Positions 8,076-19,062 of a stretch of 64,000 bases of DNA are shown here, piece after piece (position 1 is the first letter of the stretch; each line of letters opens with the position of its first letter). The stretch comes from Marinobacter sp. BW6 (GTDB lineage: Bacteria; Pseudomonadota; Gammaproteobacteria; Pseudomonadales; Oleiphilaceae): assembly GCF_008107725.1 (NCBI RefSeq), contig NZ_VIRN01000064.1:868001-932000 (forward strand), given 5' to 3'. The notes beneath the pieces are model-generated. The model saw only the letters and a program-made list of their open reading frames with translations. It did no database searches and was not told the DNA's origin. The position numbers and the translations under genes are program-made.

Positions 8076-9221
8076 TTAGAAGTTGTACTGCGCTGCGAAC
8101 AGGATACGGTTTGCATCGGAGGAGTCGCCAGCAACGGTTTCCTGATCGAAGTAGCCGTATTCAACGCCCATCATGACGTTTTGTACGGGGGTCCACATGT
8201 AGTTCAGGAACAGGTTCTGGTTGGTCTCGGGTGCCGCATTGGTCAGCGAAGAGTTTGCAACTGCATCATCCAGGTCCTGAGTGGTCATGCCGTAGGCCAG
8301 GTTGATACTGCGACCGCCGCCCAGTGCCATGCTTACACCGACGTTACCACCATAAGCTGAGATGGTTTCAACGCTGTTGCCATCCAGGTACGCGCTGGGA
8401 CCGTAGTAGTTGCTGCCTGAGCGCCACAGATAGCCGGTAGCACCATCAGCAGCGGTAACAGAGCCCTGAACGGAGAACATGTCGCTCAGTGCGAGCTTGG
8501 CTGCAGCGGACATAGCGTAACCCATCGCGCTATCGTCGTTAGTGCCGTCGTCTGAGGTGACTTGGCTAACTACGCCTGATAAGGCAAATGACACTGCATC
8601 CATTGAGTTTTCAAAGCGAGCTGTGAGGGCTGGCGTACCGGTGCGACCTGAACCATCAACGATTGCTTGGCTGCTCGGATCTTCGATGGAGAAGGACAGT
8701 CCGCCCGTGGTGTAACGAAGCTGCTCCGTGCGATCCCAGCTACCCATGCTGCCTGCAACGCCGTCAAAATCGAGAAGCGGCGTCGCGCCCACGAAGCTGA
8801 TGGTGTTAGACCAGTTGCGACCGGCCATGAAGCCTTTGTATTGACCGTATGCATGACGGATGCGCAGGCTGCCTGCGCTGTTGCCGGAGCCACGGAAATC
8901 GCCTTCCACGGTGACGGCTACGCCGGAGGCATGATTTACTTTGATGCCAAGGCGGCTCTGTTGCACGTCGGAGCCAAAGTGACCGTCAGTAGCATCTAAG
9001 TCGCTGCCATCGGCGGCTACAGGGGAGAAAGTACCTGCACGGGTAGATACGGCGCGGTTGCCGTCCAGGTCATAGCTCATGTTCAGACGGGCGTAGCCAT
9101 ACAGGCTCGCCTCGGTATCGTCACCTACATTCAGCGTAAGTGCGCTCGCTTGAGAGGCAACCCCCATTACTACTGTTGCTGCCGTCGCACGAATTGCCAA
9201 TCTCAGTTTGTTGCTTTGCAT
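8076..9221 (-). CDS. Outer membrane porin (DcaP-like/Gram-negative porin)
   Basis: A 381-aa beta-barrel protein. An N-terminal signal peptide of about 28 residues ends in SQASA before LTLNVGDD. The mature chain begins with a short strand (ASLYGYARLNMSYD), is rich in alternating Gly/Ser/Asn and aromatic residues, and ends in QYNF, the aromatic C-terminus recognised by the BAM complex. It would form a passive channel for small solutes. A GTG at 9236 is in frame, but the ATG at 9221 is better placed after TGGAGA. Monocistronic with its own terminator. The barrel fold is clear; substrate preference cannot be read from the sequence. Confidence 0.85.
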   Translation of the reverse strand: MQSNKLRLAIRATAATVVMGVASQASALTLNVGDDTEASLYGYARLNMSYDLDGNRAVSTRAGTFSPVAADGSDLDATDGHFGSDVQQSRLGIKVNHASGVAVTVEGDFRGSGNSAGSLRIRHAYGQYKGFMAGRNWSNTISFVGATPLLDFDGVAGSMGSWDRTEQLRYTTGGLSFSIEDPSSQAIVDGSGRTGTPALTARFENSMDAVSFALSGVVSQVTSDDGTNDDSAMGYAMSAAAKLALSDMFSVQGSVTAADGATGYLWRSGSNYYGPSAYLDGNSVETISAYGGNVGVSMALGGGRSINLAYGMTTQDLDDAVANSSLTNAAPETNQNLFLNYMWTPVQNVMMGVEYGYFDQETVAGDSSDANRILFAAQYNF

Positions 9222-9383
9222 CGTTGTTGTCTCCACACATTTTTGTTGTTGGACCCAAAAACAAGGTAGTTACGAATTCGTGACAATTCAAATAATTTCA
9301 TGCAGAAGTTAGACGAATGTCTATAGCAGCTTTTCGTTCATATACAGACATCTGCAGTTGCCAGCGAGGCGTAAAGTTGTTCC

Positions 9384-10844
9384 ATGACGTCCGAAAGTAC
9401 AGTTATTGAGTCAGCCACGTTCGCGTTTCTTGATATCGAAACCACCGGCGGCAATTCAGCCCGGGACCGGATTACCGAGATTGGTATCCGGTTCTGGCGG
9501 GCCGGCGAGGTGGTGGGGGAATGGCAAGCGCTGCTGAACCCGGAAACGCGGATATCTCCGTTTATCGAGAACTTTACCGGCATTTCCAATGAGATGGTCG
9601 CCAACGCGCCGTTGTTTGAAGAGGTGGCGGATGAGCTGGAGGCGCAGCTGAAGGGCAAAGTGTTTGTCGCACACAACGCCCGCTTTGATTACGGTTTTAT
9701 CAAAGCCGAGTTCCGTAGGCTGGGGCGATTGTTCTCTGCGAAGGTGCTGTGCACTGTAAAACTGTCTCGGCGGCTGTATCCGGAATTCCGGCGGCATAAC
9801 ATGGATGCCTTGATTGCCCGCCATGGCCTTGCCCGGGTTCAGCGCCACCGGGCCATGGGCGATGTGTCCGCCATGCTGGCGTTCTTTGAGCATGCACGTT
9901 CGGAAAAAGGCGACGGGAAGTTCGATAAGGCTCTCCGAGAGCTGCTGCAACGGCCCAGTATTCCGTCCCATCTTCCGTCGGATACGCTTCAGGACCTGCC
10001 CCGGGGCCCAGGGGTATATCGGTTTTACGGCGAAAACGATGTGCTTTTATATGTGGGCAAGAGCACCAATATTGCCCAGCGGGTAGCCTCGCACTTTTCC
10101 GGCGATCATAACTCTGCCCGTGGTGTAAGGATGTCCGAGAGTCTGCGCCGTGTTGAGTGGACGGAAACTGCCGGCGAGCTTGGCGCGCTGTTGCTGGAAC
10201 TCAAGCAGATCAAGACCCTGAAGCCTCTGTTCAACCGTCGCTCCCGGGCGGCCAAGAATCTGGTGAGCATTGAGCTGTCGAAAAACGAGGCGGGGTATCT
10301 CCAGGCGCGCCTGGTTCGTGAAATCGAGCCCCACCGGTTGGGTGATTATTTCGGGTTGTTCCGCAGCAAGCGGGATGCCGAGCGGGCATTGAGCGGCATC
10401 GCGGCCAAGAATGAATTGTGCAACCGGCTGCTGGGCCTGGAGCCCGAGCATGAGGGGCCTTGTTTCCAGCGTTCGCTGGGGCGCTGCAAGGGCGCCTGCG
10501 AGGAACTCGAGAATGTCGAGCGCTACAACCTCAGGGTGCAGATTGCCTTTCACGGCCTGCGACTGAAAACCTGGCCCTGGAAAGGGCCGGTCGGGATCGT
10601 TGAGGGGGATGAGCGGTCCGGGCGTACAGACATCCTGGTGGTTTATAACTGGATGCATGTAGCCACCCTGCACGACGAGGAGGAGCTGGCGGATCTCTCT
10701 CTCCGTGGCCAGGCAGTCACCTTTGACCTGGATTCCTACAAACTTCTGATTGGCGCCCTCATGGACAGAAATAAGGGCGGGCACGAACAGCAGCGGGTGA
10801 TTGAATTGCCGGCCATCGGGGAACCGGATGTTCTTATGCCGTGA
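9384..10844 (+). CDS. Fused DEDDh exonuclease and GIY-YIG endonuclease
   Basis: A 486-aa protein with two nuclease modules. Residues about 10-180 are a DnaQ-like 3'-5' exonuclease of the DEDDh group: DIETTGG with Asp17 and Glu19, HNARFDYGF, and HRAMGDVSA with the histidine and last aspartate. Residues about 200-290 form a UvrC/Cho-type GIY-YIG domain: GPGVYRFYG, LLYVGKS, an arginine in QRVASHF and a glutamate in LELKQIKTLKP. The C-terminal part resembles the Cys-containing region that follows this domain in Cho (CFQRSLGRCKGACEE). It probably incises or trims damaged DNA, as Cho does in nucleotide excision repair. I see no SOS box in front, so regulation is unknown. A known fusion architecture, with DNA repair as the inferred role. 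Confidence 0.88.
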   Translation: MTSESTVIESATFAFLDIETTGGNSARDRITEIGIRFWRAGEVVGEWQALLNPETRISPFIENFTGISNEMVANAPLFEEVADELEAQLKGKVFVAHNARFDYGFIKAEFRRLGRLFSAKVLCTVKLSRRLYPEFRRHNMDALIARHGLARVQRHRAMGDVSAMLAFFEHARSEKGDGKFDKALRELLQRPSIPSHLPSDTLQDLPRGPGVYRFYGENDVLLYVGKSTNIAQRVASHFSGDHNSARGVRMSESLRRVEWTETAGELGALLLELKQIKTLKPLFNRRSRAAKNLVSIELSKNEAGYLQARLVREIEPHRLGDYFGLFRSKRDAERALSGIAAKNELCNRLLGLEPEHEGPCFQRSLGRCKGACEELENVERYNLRVQIAFHGLRLKTWPWKGPVGIVEGDERSGRTDILVVYNWMHVATLHDEEELADLSLRGQAVTFDLDSYKLLIGALMDRNKGGHEQQRVIELPAIGEPDVLMP

Positions 10845-10943
10845 GTGGCGTATTATGGTGCAAGAGTCCGCACACCTACTTACTTGTCTGGCGCGGCCAC
10901 TCTACTATTTTTAATTGCTTAGCCGCTTTCCCGAGAGAGATCT

Positions 10944-12158
10944 ATGAATAAAGAACCCGTCAGCCGCGAACTGTTCGATGAAGTCATGGTGCCCAACTAC
11001 GCTCCCGGTTCCATCATTCCGGTGCGAGGGGAGGGCTCCCGCATCTGGGATCAGGAAGGCCGCGAGTTTATCGATCTCCAGGGCGGTATCGCAGTAACCT
11101 GCCTTGGCCATTCCCATCCTGGGCTGGTAGGTGCGTTGCACGATCAGGCCGAGAAAATCTGGCACCTGTCCAACGTGATGACCAACGAGCCGGCCCTGCG
11201 CCTGGCCAAAACGCTTTGCAATCTCACCTTCGCCGAGCGTGTGTTCTTCGCTAATTCCGGTGCTGAGGCCAACGAAGCGGCCTTCAAGCTGGCCCGTCGC
11301 TATGCCTGGGAGCACCATGGCAAGGAAAAGAACGAGATTATTTCTTTCAAGAACTCTTTTCACGGGCGCACGTTGTTCACCGTGAGCGTTGGTGGCCAGC
11401 CAAAATACCTTGAAGGTTTCGAGCCGGCACCGGGTGGCATTCATCATGCCGAGTTCAACGATCTGGAATCGGTAAAGAAGCTGATCTCCAAAGAGAAAAC
11501 TTGCGCCGTTGTGGTGGAGCCAATTCAGGGTGAGGGTGGTGTTATGCCCGGCGACCTCGCGTTCCTCCAGGGGCTGCGGCAGTTGTGCGACGATAACGAC
11601 GCGCTGCTGGTGTTTGATGAGGTACAGTCCGGCGTTGGCCGAAGCGGTCATTTTTACGCCTACCAGATGTACGACGTGGTGCCGGATATTCTCTCCAGTG
11701 CCAAGGGGCTTGGCGGCGGCTTCCCGGTGGCGGCCATGCTGACCACGGCCAAAGTTGCAGCAAGCCTGGGCGTGGGTACTCACGGCAGCACCTACGGTGG
11801 TAACGCACTGGCCTGCGCCGTGGCGCAAAGGGTTGTGGATACCGTCAGTCAGCCGGAGATTCTCAAGGGCGTGAAAGCCCGATCAGAAAAGCTCCGCAAG
11901 GGTATGATGGACATTGGCGAACGCTACGATGTGTTTACTGAGGTTCGCGGTGCCGGTCTGCTGCTTGGTTGTGTGCTTACAGAAAAATGGCAGGGCAAGG
12001 CCAAGGATTTCCTGAACGCCGGTCTGGAAGAGGGCGTGATGGTTCTGGTGGCCGGCGCAAACGTGATTCGTCTGGCGCCGTCCCTGATTATCCCGGAATC
12101 GGACATCGACGAAGCCCTCGAGCGTTTCGAAGCGGCGGTGAAAAAACTGACGGCCTAA
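10944..12158 (+). CDS. astC: Succinylornithine/acetylornithine transaminase
   Basis: PLP class-III aminotransferase of 404 aa. It converts N2-succinylornithine and 2-oxoglutarate to succinylglutamate semialdehyde and glutamate, the third step of the arginine succinyltransferase (AST) pathway. Diagnostic parts are SGAEANEAA (105-113), the PLP aspartate in [12 protein letters not shown], and the Schiff-base Lys254 in SSAKGLGGG. Orthologues (AstC/AruC/ArgD) also accept acetylornithine, so it may serve biosynthesis too. It is the first gene of astC-aruF-aruG-astD-astB, preceded by GAGAG before the ATG, and the next gene starts nine bases after its stop. Confidence 0.93.
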   Translation: MNKEPVSRELFDEVMVPNYAPGSIIPVRGEGSRIWDQEGREFIDLQGGIAVTCLGHSHPGLVGALHDQAEKIWHLSNVMTNEPALRLAKTLCNLTFAERVFFANSGAEANEAAFKLARRYAWEHHGKEKNEIISFKNSFHGRTLFTVSVGGQPKYLEGFEPAPGGIHHAEFNDLESVKKLISKEKTCAVVVEPIQGEGGVMPGDLAFLQGLRQLCDDNDALLVFDEVQSGVGRSGHFYAYQMYDVVPDILSSAKGLGGGFPVAAMLTTAKVAASLGVGTHGSTYGGNALACAVAQRVVDTVSQPEILKGVKARSEKLRKGMMDIGERYDVFTEVRGAGLLLGCVLTEKWQGKAKDFLNAGLEEGVMVLVAGANVIRLAPSLIIPESDIDEALERFEAAVKKLTA

Positions 12159-12167
12159 GGAGATTTT

Positions 12168-13187
12168 ATGTGGCTGGTACGTCCGGCTCAGCCGGATGAT
12201 CTGGACCAGATTCTCGCCATCGCGGGCACCCAATGTGCCCGTCTTTCTTCCACTCTGCCCAAACAGGGCGATGCCCTGGCCTACAAGATCGAGCAGTCCC
12301 TGGCTTCCTTTGCTGGCAGGATCAGCGTCGAAGACGATCCGCCGCGATTCCTGTTCGTGCTGGAAAATACCGAGACCGGAGACATCGCAGGCACCGCCGG
12401 CATTGATGCGCGCGCCGGCAACGGTCAGCCCTTCTACAGTTACCGGCGGGACGCCCTGATCCATGCGTCCCATGAGTTGGGTGTGTCGCGCCGGGTGGAG
12501 GTGCTGTATCCCTCCCATGCGCTGACCGATGTCTCGCTGCTGTGCTCGTTCTCCATCCGCCCCGAACTGCAGGGAACCGACGCGTTCGAGTTGCTGTCCC
12601 GGGCCCGGATTCTGTTCATGGCCGATCATCGGGAATGGTTTACCTCGCGGATGGCGGTGGAAATCCAGGGCGTGCAGCTGGAGGATGGCAGCGTGCCCTT
12701 CTGGGACAGTCTTGGCCGGCACTTCTTCGATATGGATTTCGAGACGGCGGACCAGTACTCCGGCCAGTTGAGCAAGACCTTTATTGCCGAGCTTATGCCC
12801 CCTAATCCGATCTACGTCACGCTGCTGAGCGAGGCGGCCCAGGAGGCGATGGGGCAGCCGCACCAGATAACCGTGCCCAACTTTGAGCTGCTTCAGCGGG
12901 AAGGATTCCAGCCGGGCAGTTACCTTGATATTTTTGATGCCGGTCCGGTCCTTGAGGCTCGCACCGACAGCCTGAGAACCTTGGTAACCAGTCACCCCAT
13001 GGAGCTTCATGGCACCAATGAGGATGTGGGCGAAACCTGTCTGATTGCTGCCGGTGAGCGGGAGCACTTCCGCTGCACCCTGACACCGGTGGCCGAGACA
13101 CTGGACGACAAACTCAAGGTTCCGGTTGCCACCTGGAAGACACTGAACAGGACCGCGGGCGACCGGGTAAGGATTGCGCCGCTATGA
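12168..13187 (+). CDS. aruF: Arginine N-succinyltransferase, alpha subunit
   Basis: A 339-aa GNAT-like acyltransferase that, with the next gene product, transfers succinyl from succinyl-CoA to arginine: the first step of the AST pathway. The N-terminus (MWLVRPAQPDDLDQI) and the RVEVLYPSHALTD and FSIRPELQGTD segments align with the AstA family and with its neighbour's RPLQENDLDDL, HLSNDMTD and LLSDEYKGGGN. Enterobacteria have one AstA; the paired arrangement is that of Pseudomonas AruF/AruG. Strong AAGGAG site. Ends 52 bases before the aruG start chosen here. Confidence 0.92.
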   Translation: MWLVRPAQPDDLDQILAIAGTQCARLSSTLPKQGDALAYKIEQSLASFAGRISVEDDPPRFLFVLENTETGDIAGTAGIDARAGNGQPFYSYRRDALIHASHELGVSRRVEVLYPSHALTDVSLLCSFSIRPELQGTDAFELLSRARILFMADHREWFTSRMAVEIQGVQLEDGSVPFWDSLGRHFFDMDFETADQYSGQLSKTFIAELMPPNPIYVTLLSEAAQEAMGQPHQITVPNFELLQREGFQPGSYLDIFDAGPVLEARTDSLRTLVTSHPMELHGTNEDVGETCLIAAGEREHFRCTLTPVAETLDDKLKVPVATWKTLNRTAGDRVRIAPL

Positions 13188-13239
13188 CAAGTTTCGGAAT
13201 GGTAAAGCGTGCAGCCGGCGGGCTCAGGGAGGCGATAGC

Positions 13240-15803
<2,564 letters not shown>

Positions 15804-15817
15804 CGGAACACACTGCC

Positions 15818-17158
15818 ATGGTGAAACACGCGGTAGAAGCAAACTTCGATGGCCTGGTTGGCCCCACCCATAATTACGCGGGGCTGTCCTGGGGCAATGT
15901 TGCCTCCAAGTCCAATGTCAGTTCCGTCTCCAACCCGAAAGAGGCGGCACTGCAGGGCCTGGCCAAGATGAAGCGTCTGGCGGACCGGGGCTATGTGCAA
16001 GGCATTCTGCCGCCACATGAGCGCCCGCATATTCCGACGCTTCGAGCCCTGGGGTTTGAAGGGACAGACGCCCGTGTGCTGGAGCAGGCGGCCAAATCCA
16101 GTCCTTCGATACTGGCGGCGGTATCGTCTGCTTCTCCGATGTGGACGGCAAATGCGGCCACGGTATCGCCCAGTGCTGATACCTCAGATCATCGCGTGCA
16201 CTTCACCCCGGCCAATCTGAGTGCCAAGTTTCATCGGTCCATCGAGCACACGGTGACCGGTCGATCCCTGAAGGCCATCTTTGCTGACGAGAGCTATTTT
16301 GCGCACCATCCGGCGCTGCCATCGGTGAGCCAATTTGGCGATGAAGGCGCCGCCAATCACACCCGGTTGTGCGCCGGATACGGCGAGCCCGGTGTGGAAC
16401 TCTTTGTGTATGGCCAGATCGCATTCAACGAGCAGGCGCCGGCACCGCAAAAATACCCGGCGCGACAGACGCTTGAGGCGTCCCGTGCGGTGGCTCGACT
16501 GCATGGCCTCAAGGATGAACATGCGGTCTTTGCCCAGCAAAACCCGGACGCCATTGATAGCGGCGTTTTCCACAACGATGTGATTGCCGTGGGCAACGGT
16601 AACACCCTTTTCTATCATGAAATGGCGTTTCTCAAAGAAGAACAGGTGCTGGCGGATATCCGGGAGCGCCTGACCGGTGCCGAGCTGGAAGCGGTCCGGG
16701 TCAGCAGTGCCGATGTGCCGCTGGAAGATGCGGTGGCCTCCTATCTGTTCAACAGCCAACTACTGAATACACCGGACGGCATGCTGCTGGCGGTGCCCGG
16801 CGAGTGCCGTGAAGTGGCTTCCGTCAGCCGTTATCTGGATGGCCTCGTGAAGTCTGGCGGGCCGATCACAGCGGTGGAAGTGTTCGACGTCAAGCAGTCC
16901 ATGCGCAATGGCGGTGGCCCGGCCTGTCTGCGGTTGAGGGTGGTGCTCAACGACGATGAGCTTCAGGCCATCAACCGGGGTGTGCTGCTCACCGATGAAC
17001 TTTACGAGCGCCTGACCACCTGGGTGGAGGCCCATTACCGGGATGAGCTCAGCCAGGACGAGCTGGGCGACCCAATGTTGCTGGAAGAGGTCCGTAAAGC
17101 CCTGGATGAGCTAACCGGGATCATGGGCCTCGGTTCCATCTACGACTTCCAGCTCTAG
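15818..17158 (+). CDS. astB: N-succinylarginine dihydrolase
   Basis: A 446-aa guanidine-group hydrolase converting N2-succinylarginine to succinylornithine, CO2 and two ammonia, step two of the AST pathway. The N-terminus [21 protein letters not shown] is the family hallmark, and [17 protein letters not shown] sequence ([15 protein letters not shown]) with Cys near the C-terminus provides the catalytic cysteine region. It is the last gene of the plus-strand ast operon. Its stop is 22 bases from the convergent tetR stop, with no clear terminator between them. Confidence 0.95.
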   Translation: MVKHAVEANFDGLVGPTHNYAGLSWGNVASKSNVSSVSNPKEAALQGLAKMKRLADRGYVQGILPPHERPHIPTLRALGFEGTDARVLEQAAKSSPSILAAVSSASPMWTANAATVSPSADTSDHRVHFTPANLSAKFHRSIEHTVTGRSLKAIFADESYFAHHPALPSVSQFGDEGAANHTRLCAGYGEPGVELFVYGQIAFNEQAPAPQKYPARQTLEASRAVARLHGLKDEHAVFAQQNPDAIDSGVFHNDVIAVGNGNTLFYHEMAFLKEEQVLADIRERLTGAELEAVRVSSADVPLEDAVASYLFNSQLLNTPDGMLLAVPGECREVASVSRYLDGLVKSGGPITAVEVFDVKQSMRNGGGPACLRLRVVLNDDELQAINRGVLLTDELYERLTTWVEAHYRDELSQDELGDPMLLEEVRKALDELTGIMGLGSIYDFQL

Positions 17159-17180
17159 TAGCCTGCTGTGCTGCGATCTG

Positions 17181-17816
17181 TCACGCTGAAATAGACGACG
17201 TCAGCATATCCATGGTGTGCCGGATCAACTGCTCGGCAGGAAATTCCGGGTTTCCCTCGCCCATCTCCGACTGACAGAGCAGGATCACCCCGTGCAGGGC
17301 GCCACGCAGGTAAAGGGCTGTCTGAACTGGGTCGTTAATCCGGTCACGGTTCATGGTGCCGTCCTGAAGTCCCAGTTCGATGGCCCCTACCATCAGCTCC
17401 ATCAGGTCTGATTTTGAGCACAGCATTTCTTCAGCCTGGCTTTCGTCGGCCTCGGCCATGGCGGTGGATGCCTTGGTAAGCGCCGAGAAATAATCCGGCT
17501 CCTCCAGATAGAAGCGATAGTAGGATTCCCCCATTGCCCGTATCTGGGCCAGACCGTTGTCGGCGGTCTGCCTTGCCTCTTCGAATCGCCGGAACAGGCT
17601 GTGCCCCGCTCTGAGCATGATGCCCCGCTGTATCGCCGCCTTGTCCTTGAAATACACGTACAGCAAGGCCCGGCTGAGACTCGCGGTACGGGCGATGTCG
17701 TCCATGGACGTGCGCTCGTAGCCCTTTTCTGAGAACACCAGTTCGGCGGCGTCCAGAATGGTGTCGTAACGGGCCTGTTTCTCTCGCTCGCGGCGGGTTT
17801 TCAGCGGTTCGCTCAT
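17181..17816 (-). CDS. TetR/AcrR-family repressor
   Basis: A 211-aa regulator with an N-terminal helix-turn-helix (about 15-60; DDIARTASLSRALLYVYF is the recognition region) and a variable ligand-binding C-terminal domain. It is divergent from the RND efflux genes, and tandem palindromes lie in the shared promoter region (17881-17912), so repression of that pump and of itself is the natural reading. The inducer is unknown. Confidence 0.88.
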   Translation of the reverse strand: MSEPLKTRREREKQARYDTILDAAELVFSEKGYERTSMDDIARTASLSRALLYVYFKDKAAIQRGIMLRAGHSLFRRFEEARQTADNGLAQIRAMGESYYRFYLEEPDYFSALTKASTAMAEADESQAEEMLCSKSDLMELMVGAIELGLQDGTMNRDRINDPVQTALYLRGALHGVILLCQSEMGEGNPEFPAEQLIRHTMDMLTSSISA

Positions 17817-17880
17817 TCAATCATCCGGTTAGTTGGCAACAGCGGGCATAGGATACCTGAAAACGAATCAAACCCGATTA

Positions 17881-17912
17881 TTGACAAAATGTCAAAGAAT
17901 GACATGATGTCT
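17881..17912. promoter_or_regulatory. Tandem TetR-type operators overlapping a TTGACA promoter
   Basis: Two 13-bp palindromes, TGACAAAATGTCA (17882-17894, perfect) and TGACATGATGTCT (17900-17912, one mismatch), are spaced 18 bases start to start between tetR and the efflux operon. A TTGACA hexamer at 17881-17886 overlaps the first. Likely operator for the adjacent TetR protein. Confidence 0.65.
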
Positions 17913-17982
17913 AAATTAACCGTCGGGTTTCTCCAGGGACAGGACCCCGCCAACTACACAAGCATGGATGAAAGGAAGAGTC

Positions 17983-19062
17983 ATGACACCACTTCGAATC
18001 CCCGTCGCCATCGTTTCGCTTGCGGTTTTTTCACTGTTTCTGTCGGGCTGTAAAGCCAGTGACGTAGCCCTGGAATCCGGGCAGCAGAAGGTTTCGGTGC
18101 GTGTGTCAGAGGTTACCGGTGGTGAAAGCCAGGATATGCCGCTGCGGTTCTCGGGAATTGTTCGTGCTACCCAGCGAGCGACACTGACATTCCAGGTCAG
18201 TGGCACCCTCAAGGAGCAGGCGGTGGAGCTCGGGCAGAAAGTGCAGGCCGGTGATCTGCTTGCCAGGGTCTATAACCCCGGTCTGGAGCCGGCCCGCGAT
18301 TCTGCCCGGGCCCGGCTGGAAGAGTTGAGAACGCAGTATCAGCAGGCGCAACGGGAGTGGGAGCGCTCCAGCCGTTTGCATGAGCGTGGTGTTGTGTCGG
18401 AGCAGACCCTGGAGCAGCTGGCAGCGCGGCGGGATTCCCTGGAAGCCAGCGTGGCAACAGCGCGGGCATCCCTGGCGGAGGCAACCCAGTTACTCGAAGA
18501 GAGTACACTTCGGGCGCCATTTTCCGGCCGGGTAGAAGCCCTGCTGGTTGAGCGGGATGAATTTGTTGCGGCCGGTCAGCCGGTGATGCGACTTTCCTCA
18601 CCGGAGGGACGTGAGGTGGAAGTGCGGGTACCAGCGTATCTGCTGGATCATGTGGAGCTGGAGCAAACCTTGCCTGTGTGGTCGGTTCAGGACCGCAGTC
18701 GCCCGCCACAGTCCGGTTCGGTGGTCGAGATTGCCCAGGCCAGCGCCATTCGCGGCGAGCTTCATCCGGTTCTGGTGAGCCTGCCAGTTAATACTCTCGA
18801 GCCGGGCGAACCGGTAGAAGTCGGTATCACGCCGGTGCGGGAGTCTGCCCTGACGGTGCCTCTGCTGTCGGTGATCCGCAACGCCGAAGGCGTCAGCGTA
18901 TTCCGGGTTCGGAATAATGTGGCCAACAGGGTTTCGGTGGAAGTAGACCGGGTTGTTGGCGAGCGGGTGGTGGTTACCTCCGGCGATCTGTCCCCGGGTG
19001 ATCAGGTAGTGTATGCCGGTATGACGCGTCTGGCGGACGGTGATGCCGTGGAGGTGCGCTGA
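17983..19062 (+). CDS. RND efflux periplasmic adaptor (membrane fusion) lipoprotein
   Basis: A 359-aa HlyD/AcrA-type adaptor. The signal peptide ends in a lipobox LFLSGC with lipidated Cys23. Next come a half-lipoyl motif (LRFSGIVRATQRATLTFQVSG), a helical hairpin of about 75 residues, and a second lipoyl half (RAPFSGRVEALLVERDEFV). It would bridge the inner-membrane pump to an outer membrane channel, which is not encoded here. The ATG at 17983 is preferred over 17968 because AAGGAAG precedes it at the right spacing. It overlaps the pump gene by one base. Confidence 0.9.
   Translation: MTPLRIPVAIVSLAVFSLFLSGCKASDVALESGQQKVSVRVSEVTGGESQDMPLRFSGIVRATQRATLTFQVSGTLKEQAVELGQKVQAGDLLARVYNPGLEPARDSARARLEELRTQYQQAQREWERSSRLHERGVVSEQTLEQLAARRDSLEASVATARASLAEATQLLEESTLRAPFSGRVEALLVERDEFVAAGQPVMRLSSPEGREVEVRVPAYLLDHVELEQTLPVWSVQDRSRPPQSGSVVEIAQASAIRGELHPVLVSLPVNTLEPGEPVEVGITPVRESALTVPLLSVIRNAEGVSVFRVRNNVANRVSVEVDRVVGERVVVTSGDLSPGDQVVYAGMTRLADGDAVEVR

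Noticed and set aside
9272..9281. ACGAATTCGT palindrome upstream of the porin
   Set aside because: Only ten bases and no second site; too short to call an operator.
10861..10943. Possible ArgR boxes upstream of astC
   Set aside because: No convincing pair of sites could be picked out by eye in the gap.
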